A stretch of DNA of 64,000 nt from the NCBI GenBank assembly GCA_018436595.1, contig JAHDLC010000007.1, positions 62,001 to 126,000 on the forward strand. The letters run 5' to 3'. Shown piece after piece: positions 34,327-42,356 of this stretch. The notes below the pieces were generated by a model. The model was not told the DNA's origin and did no database searches. It saw only the letters and a program-made list of their open reading frames with translations. The stretch comes from Synergistaceae bacterium. GTDB lineage: Bacteria > Synergistota > Synergistia > Synergistales > Aminobacteriaceae. The translations under genes were made by a program, and so were the position numbers. The first letter of the stretch is position 1; every line of letters begins with the position of its first letter.

Positions 34327-35801
34327 ACAACATGAACATGATTCTACCGCTGGCGATTTACCTCGTTCTCGTTTTTGCCGTTGCCGTGTGGGGAAAGCGT
34401 GCCGCGGCGAAAACTTCCGATGCCAAGGGCTTTCTCGAGGAGTACTTTCTCGGCGGACGGTCCATGGGGGGCTTTGTCCTTGCCATGGCGGTCATTACCA
34501 CCTACACCAGCGCCAGCAGTTTCGTCGGCGGGCCCGGAGTGGCCTACAAGCTCGGCCTGGGCTGGATCCTTCTCGCCATGATCCAGGTCCCCACGGCCTT
34601 CCTCACCCTGGGCGTCCTCGGCAAGAAGTTCGCTATCGTCTCCCGGAAGGTCAACGCGGTGACCATCACGGAATACCTGAGAGCCAGGTATAAAAACGAA
34701 CTCGTGGTGGTGATCGCCTCCCTCGCCATCCTGGTGTTCTTCATGGCTTCCATGCTGGCCCAGTTCATCGGCGGGGCGAGGCTCTTCCAGACGGTGACGG
34801 GCTACCCTTATCTTGTCGGGCTCATCATCTTCGGCATTACGGTGGTGATCTACACCACCGTGGGAGGGTTCCGGGCGGTGGTAATCACCGACACCATCCA
34901 GGGGTGCGTCATGATCTGCGCCTCCGTTGCCCTGCTGTGGGCGGTTGTGAGCGCCGGGGGAGGAATGGAGAAGATCATGGCCGTGCTCCGGGAAACGGAT
35001 CCGGCTCTTCTCACCCCGACCGGACCGGGGAACGCCATACCAAGGCCCTTCATCCTCTCTTTCTGGGTGCTGGTGGGCTTCGCCGTCCTCGGCCTGCCCC
35101 AGACCACCCAGAAATGCCTGGGGTTCCGTGACGCCCGCTCAATGAACAACGGCATGATCATCGGCACCTTCGTGGTGGGATTCCTCATGCTGACCATGCA
35201 CCTCGTGGGGGCCTTAGGCCGGGCCGTCCTGCCCGGGATTGAGGTGGGGGACCTGGCCGTGCCCACCATAACGGTGAAGCTGCTGTCCCCCTTCTGGGCG
35301 GGGGTTTTCATCGCCGGCCCCCTCGCGGCCATCATGTCCACCGTGGACTCCATGCTCATCATCTCTTCGGCGGCCATTGTGAAGGATCTCTACCATCACC
35401 ACGCGGTCAAAAAGAATCTTCCCGTGACACCGGAAAAACTGGGACGGATGAGTCTCATTGTCACGGCCGTGATCGGCGCCATTGTCTTTCTGGCGGCACT
35501 CCGCCCGCCGTCGCTGCTGGTGTGGATCAACCTCTTTGCCTTCGGCGGCCTGGAAGCGGTCTTCTTCTGGCCCACCGTGCTGGGACTCTACTGGAAGCGG
35601 GCCAATGCCGCGGGGGCTCTCCTCTCCATGACCGTGGGCTGCGGGACGTTTTTCTGGCTCATGATAGGAAAAATCCAGGTCGGGGGAACCCACCAGATCG
35701 TGCCCACAATAGTCGCAGCCCTGGCCGCCTTCATTCTCGGCTCCTATATCGGGAAAAAGCCTGACGAGGAAACTCTCGCCGCCTTCTGGGGAAGGGAATG
35801 A
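34323..35801 (+). CDS. panF: Sodium/pantothenate symporter (SSS family)
   Basis: This 492-aa Na+/solute symporter has about thirteen helices and imports pantothenate, the coenzyme A precursor. PanF-type landmarks are EEYFLGGRSMGGFVLAMAVI, TTYTSASSFVGGPGVAYKLGLGW, ARLFQTVTGYPYLVGL, LPQTTQKCLGFRDARSM and GPLAAIMSTVDSMLIISSAAIVKDLY. The start ATG overlaps the YhdT-like stop. The YhdT pairing supports PanF over proline (PutP) or other SSS transporters, but substrate specificity in this family is hard to call from sequence. Confidence 0.85.
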   Translation: MNNMNMILPLAIYLVLVFAVAVWGKRAAAKTSDAKGFLEEYFLGGRSMGGFVLAMAVITTYTSASSFVGGPGVAYKLGLGWILLAMIQVPTAFLTLGVLGKKFAIVSRKVNAVTITEYLRARYKNELVVVIASLAILVFFMASMLAQFIGGARLFQTVTGYPYLVGLIIFGITVVIYTTVGGFRAVVITDTIQGCVMICASVALLWAVVSAGGGMEKIMAVLRETDPALLTPTGPGNAIPRPFILSFWVLVGFAVLGLPQTTQKCLGFRDARSMNNGMIIGTFVVGFLMLTMHLVGALGRAVLPGIEVGDLAVPTITVKLLSPFWAGVFIAGPLAAIMSTVDSMLIISSAAIVKDLYHHHAVKKNLPVTPEKLGRMSLIVTAVIGAIVFLAALRPPSLLVWINLFAFGGLEAVFFWPTVLGLYWKRANAAGALLSMTVGCGTFFWLMIGKIQVGGTHQIVPTIVAALAAFILGSYIGKKPDEETLAAFWGRE

Positions 35802-35840
35802 GCCGCAGGGTGGCCTGAGGCAGACAGGAAGAAAGCACCC

Positions 35841-35870
35841 TTGACTCGGGTGTCACTTTGGGACTATCCT
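35841..35870 (+). promoter_or_regulatory. Candidate promoter for the baeRF gene
   Basis: TTGACT (35841-35846), an 18-base spacer and TATCCT (35865-35870) lie about 130 bases before the start of the baeRF gene, implying a leader of roughly 120 bases. Confidence 0.45.
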
Positions 35871-35999
35871 AATGCCGGGTTCTTTTCAGCGTTCCGGTGT
35901 GCGATTTTGTTGGAGAAAAGGCGTCCGAAACCCGTGAAGGGGGAACATTCCACGTTTCTGCCCCGTTCGGTAGAATGCGTTGAGGAGGTGGCTTTTTTC

Positions 36000-37151
36000 A
36001 TGGACAAAATTACCCGGGAGGAGCTCAAGGAACTTTCCGCTCATTCGAGGGAACTCTGCGTGTCCCTTTTCATGCCCGCATTTCGGGCCGGAAGGGAGAC
36101 GGAGCAGAACCCTATCCGCTTTAAAAACCTGCTCAAGGAGGCGGAGAACAGGCTTTCCGCCTCCGGGGCACGGCCCCCGGAGATCCAGGAACTGTTCAAG
36201 CCTGCCCGGAGCCTTGTGGACGATCCCCTGTTCTGGCAGCACCAGGGAGACGGCCTGGCGGTTTTTTTGTCTGCCGACTACTTCAAAAAGTTCAGGCTTC
36301 CCCTCACATTCCAGGAATCGGTCACTCTTGCCCGCCGCTTTCACTTCACACCCCTGCTTCCCTATTTCTCCGGAGAAGGGAGGTTCTACGTGCTTGCCCT
36401 GAGCAGGAATATGATCAGGCTGCTGGAGGGTTCCAGGCACTCCGTGGACGAGGTGGACGTGGAATCCCTGCTTCCGAGCCTCGGAGATGCCTTCCGTTTC
36501 GACCGTTTTGAAAAGCAGCTTCAGTTCCATACGGGAACGGCGGCGGGAAGGTCGGGGGGCAGGGCGGCCATGTTCCACGGCCACGACCCGAGTGATGAAG
36601 AGAAGGGGCGGCTGCTCCGGTGGTTCGGGAAAATAGACGGGGATCTCCCGGAAATACTTCGCGGGAGCAGATCCCCCCTGGTTCTGGCAGGAGTGGAATA
36701 CCTGCTCCACCTCTACAGGGAGGCCAATTCCTACCCCTTCCTGCTCGAGGAGGGTATACCGGGAAATCCCGACGAGCTTCGTCCCGAAGAGCTGCACGCC
36801 CGGGCTTTCCCCATTGCGGAAAAAGCCCTGTCCCGGGCGGCCGGCCAGGCTCTGGAGAAGTACGCCGGCCTTTCGGGCTCGGAGAGTGTTTCTTCAAACG
36901 TAGAAAAAATCCTTGAGGGTGCCCATCACGGGAGGGTGGACGTGCTTTTCGTGGACAGCGGAGCCCGTATGACGGGATGTTTCGACCCGGAAGAGAACAG
37001 GGTTCTGACCGGGGAATCGTGCCGGGGAGAAGAGGAGGACCTTCTCAATCTTGCGGCTGTCCAGACTCTTGTCCATGGAGGAACGGTCTATGGCGTCAGT
37101 TCGGGATCACTTCCGGGAGGCGAACCTCTGGGGGCTGTCTTCCGGTTCTGA
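36000..37151 (+). CDS. Bacterial archaeo-eukaryotic release factor (baeRF) family protein
   Basis: This 383-aa protein resembles the baeRF families, bacterial relatives of archaeal/eukaryotic peptide chain release factor 1 thought to act at stalled ribosomes or in stress; their activity is largely unproven. The pattern is recognisable: ITREELKELSAHSRELCVSLFMPAFRAG at the N-terminus, IRFKNLLKEAENRL, WQHQGDGLAVFLS, FHFTPLLPYFSGEGRFYVLALSRNMIRLLEGSRH, and a C-terminal eL30-like domain (GRVDVLFVDSG). The start ATG 36000 follows GAGGAGG by about twelve bases. It appears monocistronic. Confidence 0.78.
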   Translation: MDKITREELKELSAHSRELCVSLFMPAFRAGRETEQNPIRFKNLLKEAENRLSASGARPPEIQELFKPARSLVDDPLFWQHQGDGLAVFLSADYFKKFRLPLTFQESVTLARRFHFTPLLPYFSGEGRFYVLALSRNMIRLLEGSRHSVDEVDVESLLPSLGDAFRFDRFEKQLQFHTGTAAGRSGGRAAMFHGHDPSDEEKGRLLRWFGKIDGDLPEILRGSRSPLVLAGVEYLLHLYREANSYPFLLEEGIPGNPDELRPEELHARAFPIAEKALSRAAGQALEKYAGLSGSESVSSNVEKILEGAHHGRVDVLFVDSGARMTGCFDPEENRVLTGESCRGEEEDLLNLAAVQTLVHGGTVYGVSSGSLPGGEPLGAVFRF

Positions 37152-37162
37152 AGAGACAACCA

Positions 37163-37201
37163 GTCAAAGGGGTGCAGGGACTGTCCCTGCACCCCTTTGA
37201 C
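37163..37201. terminator. Perfect hairpin without T-run between converging genes
   Basis: Eighteen-base arms (37163-37180 and 37184-37201) pair perfectly around a CTG loop, but no T-run follows on either strand. It may be a Rho-assisted or mRNA 3'-end-protecting structure shared by the baeRF gene and the converging iron-sulfur gene. Confidence 0.6.
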
Positions 37202-37220
37202 GTTCAGGCGGCCCGGGGCT

Positions 37221-38075
37221 TTATCTTTGGCGTTTCGCGGGAATGCCTTTTTCGCAGGGCACTCCTGTCTGGCACTTCCCGCATCCGTACCGCGGGGAGT
37301 GCTTTTCTTTCATGAGGCCAAGGTACTCCGAGCAGAGCACGTGATCTTTGCCCTTTTCCGGGGAGATGGCGCCGGCGGGACACTTGGCGGCGCATTCCCC
37401 GCACAGCGTGCAGTTGCCGTACAGATCCTCCGGGACGACGTTGTCGGGAACCAGCGGGAAAGAAGTGATCACGCTGCCGAACCTCCCGGCGACACCCAGG
37501 GAAGTAATGAGCCCTTTGGAGAGGCCGAAGGTGCCGAGGCCGCAGACGAAGGCCACATGCCGCTCCGACCAGTTGCTGGTGAAGGTCACCGGTAAGGGCG
37601 TGCCGTTCTGGTCACGGAAGACCGTGTTCCTCCCGGTGCAGGAGGCGAACCGGGGGTCCACGGCGGGAGAGACGGCATCGCCACCCGCTTCCCGGAGATG
37701 TTCGACGAGAGCCCGGGAAAGGCGGTCGATGAATTCCTGGCCTTCTATCCTTCCATGGAGCCATTCCGGGGCGGGTTCCGGACCGGATTTCCCGTTGGCT
37801 TCACGGACCCGGGAGGTAAAGGGGAGGAAGAACGACACGACGGAACCGGCCCCGGGCAGCCATTCCCCGGGGAGAAGAAACTGGGGACCCACCGCCTCCC
37901 GGCTTTTCAGGAGAAGAAAGGACGGGTCGTTGGCGGCGGCAGTGCCGGCGAGAGGGGGATCAAACATCTCCATGCCCGAAAGGTCCCTCCGAAGAGCCTT
38001 CTCCCGAGGAACGCGGTTCCAGCCTGATGTTTTTCTGAAGGTCTCTATGAAATCCAGGATTTCCGTCGTTTCCAT
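37221..38075 (-). CDS. Epoxyqueuosine reductase-like (COG1600) 4Fe-4S protein
   Basis: This 284-aa cytosolic iron-sulfur protein is related to the QueG/COG1600 group. The C-terminal ferredoxin-like cluster motif is CTLCGECAAKCPAGAI, and a second Cys cluster (CSEY...CGKCQTGVPCEKGIP) follows. The middle has GTFGLSKGLITSLGVAGRFGSVIT, the COG1600 core. Length and N-terminus differ from true QueG (about 370 aa), so it is more likely an uncharacterised reductase of the same family than the queuosine enzyme. The start ATG follows AGGAGGG, and a promoter lies at 38118-38146. Confidence 0.78.
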   Translation of the reverse strand: METTEILDFIETFRKTSGWNRVPREKALRRDLSGMEMFDPPLAGTAAANDPSFLLLKSREAVGPQFLLPGEWLPGAGSVVSFFLPFTSRVREANGKSGPEPAPEWLHGRIEGQEFIDRLSRALVEHLREAGGDAVSPAVDPRFASCTGRNTVFRDQNGTPLPVTFTSNWSERHVAFVCGLGTFGLSKGLITSLGVAGRFGSVITSFPLVPDNVVPEDLYGNCTLCGECAAKCPAGAISPEKGKDHVLCSEYLGLMKEKHSPRYGCGKCQTGVPCEKGIPAKRQR

Positions 38076-38117
38076 GGCTTTCCCTCCTGTCCGCCCTTCG
38101 AGCAGGCGATGGTTCCC

Positions 38118-38146
38118 TTTATACCCTTCCGGCGCCGAACCCGCAA
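38118..38146 (-). promoter_or_regulatory. Promoter for the COG1600 gene
   Basis: The minus strand has TTGCGG (38141-38146), a 17-base spacer and TATAAA (38118-38123), 43 bases before the start. The rest of the 353-base gap 38076-38428 has a weak plus-strand promoter (TTGACG 38172-38177, TACTCT 38196-38201) and a doubtful small ORF. Confidence 0.5.
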
Positions 38147-38264
38147 CGGGGAGAGATCGGGTATCCTATCATTGACGGTATTCGCTGGATTGGAGTACTC
38201 TACACGCAGAACGCCTGCCGGAACGGCCGAGCGTTCACCGCTGCGGGGGGCGCTTTTCCCGGTC

Positions 38265-38366
38265 ATGCATGTGATGAAGCCGGAGACCCTGGAAAACTGG
38301 TATCTGCTCCACAAGACAGGGGAGGCCCGCTACTATTATGGTCTTGAGAATTCTTTGAAAGAATAA
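38265..38366 (+). CDS. Possible small protein upstream of phzF-like gene
   Basis: This possible 33-codon ORF has protein-like codon use at its end (KPETLENWYLLHKTGEARYYYGL) and lies after a weak promoter-like pair. No clear Shine-Dalgarno precedes ATG 38265 or the alternative ATG 38274. I do not recognise it, and it could be chance. Confidence 0.25.
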   Translation: MHVMKPETLENWYLLHKTGEARYYYGLENSLKE

Positions 38367-38428
38367 AAAGGCGTATTTCCTCTCCAGGCTTTCGGGAGGG
38401 GAGAGGCGCCGGTTTTCAGGAGGACGCC

Positions 38429-39229
38429 ATGGAGCTGGAAACCTATATCGTCAATGCTTTCGCGGATGCGCCGGGCAGGGGAAATCGGGCGGGGGTGGTC
38501 GTCTCGCCGGAGCACCCCCCGGAGGACGTTATGCAGATTGTGGCGGCAGACATCGGGGCCTCCGAGACCGCATTCGTGGCTCCCGACGAAACGTCGTGGA
38601 ACATCCGCTGGTTTTCCCCCGTGAAAGAAATGCCCCTCTGCGGGCATGCCACACTTGCCGCCTCCAGGGTACTCTTCGGGAAGGAACCCTGGAGCGACTG
38701 CCTTGTCTTCCGATATGCCGGCGGGACTCTTCCGGTGAGACGGCATGGCGATGATTCCATCGGTATGGATTTTCCCCTGGACGACTACCTGCCCTGCCCA
38801 CCGGATCCTGCCTTCGATGCTTTCTTCGGACCCCTTCATCTGAAGGACTGCATCTGCGGGTTGAGGACGAAAAAAGTCATCCTCGTAACCGGTGAAGCGA
38901 CGGACCTTTCGGCCATTTCCCCGGACTTCGCCAGTATGGCGGAGTACAGCGGGCTCTGCAGCAGCGGAATCGCCATCACAAAAGCGTCCGCCGTGTACGA
39001 CTTCGAGTCGAGGTATTTCAATCCATGGGCGGGAGTGAACGAGGATCCGGTCACCGGGTCGGTCCACACGGTTCTTGCCCGGTACTGGAGCGAGCAACTG
39101 AAAAAGAAGAGCCTGACGGCGTTCCAGAAATCATGGAGATCGGGGCAGCTTCTTCTGGAAGTCGGAGACGACGCCGTGGAAATCCGAGGCAAGGCACGTG
39201 TCGTCCTCCGGGGAACCTTTTTCTTCTAG
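38429..39229 (+). CDS. PhzF family isomerase/epimerase-like protein
   Basis: This 266-aa protein has the PhzF/diaminopimelate epimerase fold. The catalytic-type Glu is residue 46 in IGASETAFVA. CGHATLAASRVLF and GVNEDPVTGSVHTVL are the two family Gly-rich loops. PhzF itself isomerises a phenazine precursor, but no phenazine genes are here, and most family members have unknown substrates. The ATG follows AGGAGGA. The next operon has its own promoter, so the gene seems to stand alone. Confidence 0.88.
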   Translation: MELETYIVNAFADAPGRGNRAGVVVSPEHPPEDVMQIVAADIGASETAFVAPDETSWNIRWFSPVKEMPLCGHATLAASRVLFGKEPWSDCLVFRYAGGTLPVRRHGDDSIGMDFPLDDYLPCPPDPAFDAFFGPLHLKDCICGLRTKKVILVTGEATDLSAISPDFASMAEYSGLCSSGIAITKASAVYDFESRYFNPWAGVNEDPVTGSVHTVLARYWSEQLKKKSLTAFQKSWRSGQLLLEVGDDAVEIRGKARVVLRGTFFF

Positions 39230-39339
39230 GACTGGTGTCCGGCAGCCCGTATTCCGAGATTGGCTTTGTTATTTTTGGCGATGCAAAATAGCTCGAAGGA
39301 ATTAATATTCGCAAATTTGAATAGTAATTTAGTTTGCAT

Positions 39340-39368
39340 TTGACAGACATCGATGGTGCATGTAGACT
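39340..39368 (+). promoter_or_regulatory. Sigma-70-type promoter of the second TRAP operon
   Basis: A perfect TTGACA (39340-39345), a 17-base spacer and TAGACT (39363-39368) lie 64 bases before dctP. Just upstream, GCAAA (39311-39315) and TTTGC (39333-39337) form the ends of an AT-rich inverted repeat that could be an operator touching the -35 box. Confidence 0.7.
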
Positions 39369-39432
39369 GAGGACTCATACAAGGGAGGTCCTATTTCCCA
39401 CATTCCTGCTGCAAGAGAGGGAGGCGTTATCT

Positions 39433-40413
39433 GTGAGAAGAAGACTGTTGCTGGGAGCGCTCGTCCTGTTGTTTGCGTTCATGGCCGTTTCGGCGGCCTT
39501 TTCCGCGCCGAAGGTGATCAAGATCGGCCACACGGGGACCAAGGACCATCATTACCAGATGTACCTGGAGACATGGGCGGAAAAAGTTTCGGCAGCGACG
39601 GACAACCGCTATACATTCGAGATTTATCCTTCGGATCTCTACGGGAAGCCGAACCAGCTCATAGAAGGCGCCCAGCTCGGGACGACGGACATGGTCCTGG
39701 CCACGGGGTCGCTTCTCACGTCCTATAACCCCAAAATAGGGGTTCTCAGTCTTCCCTTTATCTTCAAGGATTCCCAGGAGGCCCACGACATTCTGAACGG
39801 GCCCGTGGGCAAGGAGTTCGAGGAAGGCCTGGCGAAGAGAAACCTCATCATCCTCGGCTGGTGGGAGAACGGCATGCGCCATCTCTTCCCCCCGAAACCG
39901 GTGAACCGTATCGAGGACCTCAAGGGGCTGAAGCTGAGGGTCATCAATTCCGCCGAGATGATCGATACCATCAACGCCTTCGGTGCCAGCGCGGTGCCCA
40001 TGGCGTTCAACGATGTCTACTCCGCATGGCAGCTTGGAACCATCGACGGCTGCGAGGGAACGACGACCCATATGCTCACGCAGAAATACTTCGAGCTGAC
40101 GAAGAGCTCTGCGCTCCTGTGGTACATGCACGTCTCCAATCCTCTCGTGGCCTCGAAGAGACTGTGGGATTCCATTCCCGATGCAGACAAGGCGGTTTTC
40201 CTCGACGAGGCGAAGAAGATGAGCGCTTTTTCCTTCGATTTCCAGAGGCAGATGGATGAAAAGGAGATCAAGCAGTGCGAAGAGCTCGGCGTCGTGTTTA
40301 CCCGCCCCGACAGGGAGCCGTTTGTGAAGGCAGTCGCTCCTGTGTATGAAAAATTCCGCCCGAAATACGGCGATATGATCGACAAAATCCAGGCCATCAC
40401 ACAGAAGAAATAG
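39433..40413 (+). CDS. dctP: TRAP transporter substrate-binding protein (DctP family), second system
   Basis: This 326-aa periplasmic binding protein starts at GTG 39433, eight bases after GAGGGAGG. The signal peptide is MRRRLLLGALVLLFAFMAVSAAFSA. DctP landmarks are IKIGHTGTKDHHYQMYLETWAEKV, LPFIFKDSQEAHDIL, the carboxylate-binding Arg in LKLRVINSAEMIDTINAFGASAVPM and YSAWQLGTIDGCEGT. The ligand pocket residues differ clearly from the first DctP in this window, so it should bind another acid. A hairpin separates it from dctQ. Confidence 0.93.
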   Translation: MRRRLLLGALVLLFAFMAVSAAFSAPKVIKIGHTGTKDHHYQMYLETWAEKVSAATDNRYTFEIYPSDLYGKPNQLIEGAQLGTTDMVLATGSLLTSYNPKIGVLSLPFIFKDSQEAHDILNGPVGKEFEEGLAKRNLIILGWWENGMRHLFPPKPVNRIEDLKGLKLRVINSAEMIDTINAFGASAVPMAFNDVYSAWQLGTIDGCEGTTTHMLTQKYFELTKSSALLWYMHVSNPLVASKRLWDSIPDADKAVFLDEAKKMSAFSFDFQRQMDEKEIKQCEELGVVFTRPDREPFVKAVAPVYEKFRPKYGDMIDKIQAITQKK

Positions 40414-40434
40414 CCTGGGAGAAACAGGGAGGAT

Positions 40435-40480
40435 CGGCGGTCCGGGAGCCCGGAAAAGGTTCCCTGACCGCCGCTCTTTT
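40435..40480 (+). terminator. Intercistronic terminator-like hairpin after the second dctP
   Basis: Arms CGGCGGTC (40435-40442) and GACCGCCG (40466-40473) enclose an inner GGGA/TCCC stem, followed by CTCTTTT. It lies between dctP and dctQ in the same place as the hairpin of the first TRAP operon. Confidence 0.72.
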
Positions 40481-40530
40481 CCTGAAAGGACGAGTGATTA
40501 TTCTATGTTCCGGGATCGGGAGGTCGTTGT

Positions 40531-41034
40531 ATGCTGAAACTGCTGAAATATGTCAACGATGGTATCACCAGGGTGATGAACTGGCTGATGGTCACCCTTA
40601 TGTCGCTCATGGTGGCGTTTATCTTCGCCCAGGTCATCTTCCGGTATGTCCTGGAAAAACCGCTTTCCTGGTCTGAGGAACTTTCCGGCTACCTCTTCTC
40701 CGGGGTGTTTTTCTTCGGTTCCGTTCTTCTTTACAGGGAGTCCCGCCATATCAATATGTCAATCGTGGTGGACTCAATGAAGAACGAATTCGCCAGGAAA
40801 CTTCTGGTGGTGGCTGCCCATCTCTTTTCATTTTTCTTCCTTGCGGTGATGGTCTGGTACTCCTATCCCATGGCCATGCAGATTCTCGAATTCGAAGTCG
40901 TGTCTCCTTCGATGGAATGGCTGAAGATCGGCTACGTGTTCCTGATAGTGCCGGCAGCGAGCTTTTTGTCCCTGGCCGTGCTGTTCGAAGTGATCCTTAA
41001 ATCCCTGGCTGACCTGAAGGAGAAACAGTCATGA
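40531..41034 (+). CDS. dctQ: TRAP transporter small membrane subunit (DctQ), second system
   Basis: This 167-aa protein has four helices and the DctQ pattern FAQVIFRYVLEKPLSWSEELSGYLFSGVFFFG and SRHINMSIVVDSM. It couples with DctM in Na+-dependent uptake. The stop overlaps the dctM start as ATGA. Confidence 0.92.
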   Translation: MLKLLKYVNDGITRVMNWLMVTLMSLMVAFIFAQVIFRYVLEKPLSWSEELSGYLFSGVFFFGSVLLYRESRHINMSIVVDSMKNEFARKLLVVAAHLFSFFFLAVMVWYSYPMAMQILEFEVVSPSMEWLKIGYVFLIVPAASFLSLAVLFEVILKSLADLKEKQS

Positions 41035-42305
41035 GTATCTACCTGCTGGTCTTTTTTATCTTTTTTCTCGTCATAGGCGTTCCCATCGCCGTCGCCCTCG
41101 GTCTGACATGCATCTTCTCAGTGCTGGTCACCGGTGCTTTCGGCGTGGAGGTTCTCATCCAGAAGACCTTCAATGCCGGGAATTCCTTCGCCCTCATGGC
41201 CATTCCCTTCTTCATCCTGGCGGGAAATATTATGGCGGCGGGGGGCGTCTCCAGGCGGCTGGTGAACCTTGCCGGTGCCCTTTTCGGAAGGATGAGCGGC
41301 GGGCTTGCCCTCGTGGCGACGCTGGCCTCAACATTTTTCGGCGCGGTATCAGGCTCCGCGCCCGCAACGACGGCCGCCATAGGCGGTGTCATGCTCGGTC
41401 CCATGGGGGAGAAGGGGTATGACAAAAACTTCGCGGGAGCCGTCGTCGCCGCTTCGGGAACCATAGGGCTCATCATTCCGCCCAGCCTCACCATGGTCCT
41501 GTACGGGGTGACGACAGGAGTATCCATCGGCGAAATGTTTATCGCCGGAGTTATTCCCGGAATCATCATCTGCATCGTGCTCATGGTGGTGGAATACTTC
41601 ATCTCGCTGAAGAGAGGATACAAGGGGGATGAAGCGGCTTCCTTCAAGACGGTTTCAAGGTATTTCCGGGAGTCGGTTTTTGCCCTCTTCATGCCGGTCA
41701 TCATCCTGGGGGGAATTTACGCCGGAATCTTCACGCCCACTGAATCGGCGGCAGTTGCCGTTGTCTATGGACTGATCGTCGGCATTTTCATCCATAAGGA
41801 ACTCTCGTGGAAGGACGTGTCGAAGCTCATCCTGAAATCGGCCAAATCCACCGCTCTCGTGATGTATCTCATGGTCACGGCGGAGATTTTAAGCTATGTC
41901 CTGGTGAGCGAGCAGATTCCCCAGACGATAGCGGCCTCCATCCTCAACATCTCCACCAATGCCATCGTGGTGCAGCTCATCATGGTGTTCATCCTGCTGG
42001 TGGTGGGAACCTTCCTCAACAATTCTGCGGCAATGGTGCTCCTTGCACCTATTTTTTACCCCATCATCATGAGCCTCGGGATCGACCCCCTGTTTTTCGG
42101 CATCATCATGGTGATCTCCCTGGCCATAGGCCACAATACCCCGCCGGTGGGGCTGTGTCTCTTCATCGCCTGCGACATAGGCAACCTCAAGCTGGAATCC
42201 CTGGTGAAGGAAATCGTTCCCCTGGTGGCAGCGCTCATCGCCACGGTGGTCACCCTCAACTTTTTCCCGGATGTCATTCTCTTCCTGCCCAGGTTGATGC
42301 GGTAA
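41031..42305 (+). CDS. dctM: TRAP transporter large membrane subunit (DctM), second system
   Basis: This 424-aa permease has the DctM hallmarks: FFLVIGVPIAVALG in the first helix, TFFGAVSGSAPATTAAIGGVM, ASGTIGLIIPPSLTMVLYGVTTGVSIGEMFIAGVIPG, GGIYAGIFTPTESAAVAV and IGHNTPPVGLCLFI. It begins inside the dctQ stop and ends the operon. The MalY-type gene converges on it, with a terminator between them. Confidence 0.93.
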   Translation: MSIYLLVFFIFFLVIGVPIAVALGLTCIFSVLVTGAFGVEVLIQKTFNAGNSFALMAIPFFILAGNIMAAGGVSRRLVNLAGALFGRMSGGLALVATLASTFFGAVSGSAPATTAAIGGVMLGPMGEKGYDKNFAGAVVAASGTIGLIIPPSLTMVLYGVTTGVSIGEMFIAGVIPGIIICIVLMVVEYFISLKRGYKGDEAASFKTVSRYFRESVFALFMPVIILGGIYAGIFTPTESAAVAVVYGLIVGIFIHKELSWKDVSKLILKSAKSTALVMYLMVTAEILSYVLVSEQIPQTIAASILNISTNAIVVQLIMVFILLVVGTFLNNSAAMVLLAPIFYPIIMSLGIDPLFFGIIMVISLAIGHNTPPVGLCLFIACDIGNLKLESLVKEIVPLVAALIATVVTLNFFPDVILFLPRLMR

Positions 42306-42313
42306 AGAAAAAA

Positions 42314-42346
42314 GAGCCCCGGTCCCCCATCGGGAAACCGGGGCTC
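42314..42346. terminator. Terminator between dctM and the MalY-type gene
   Basis: GAGCCCCGGT (42314-42323) and ACCGGGGCTC (42337-42346) pair around a 13-base loop. On the minus strand TCTTTTTT follows, so it terminates the aminotransferase gene well; on the plus strand the T-run is weak. Confidence 0.78.
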
Positions 42347-42356
42347 CGCTTCATTT

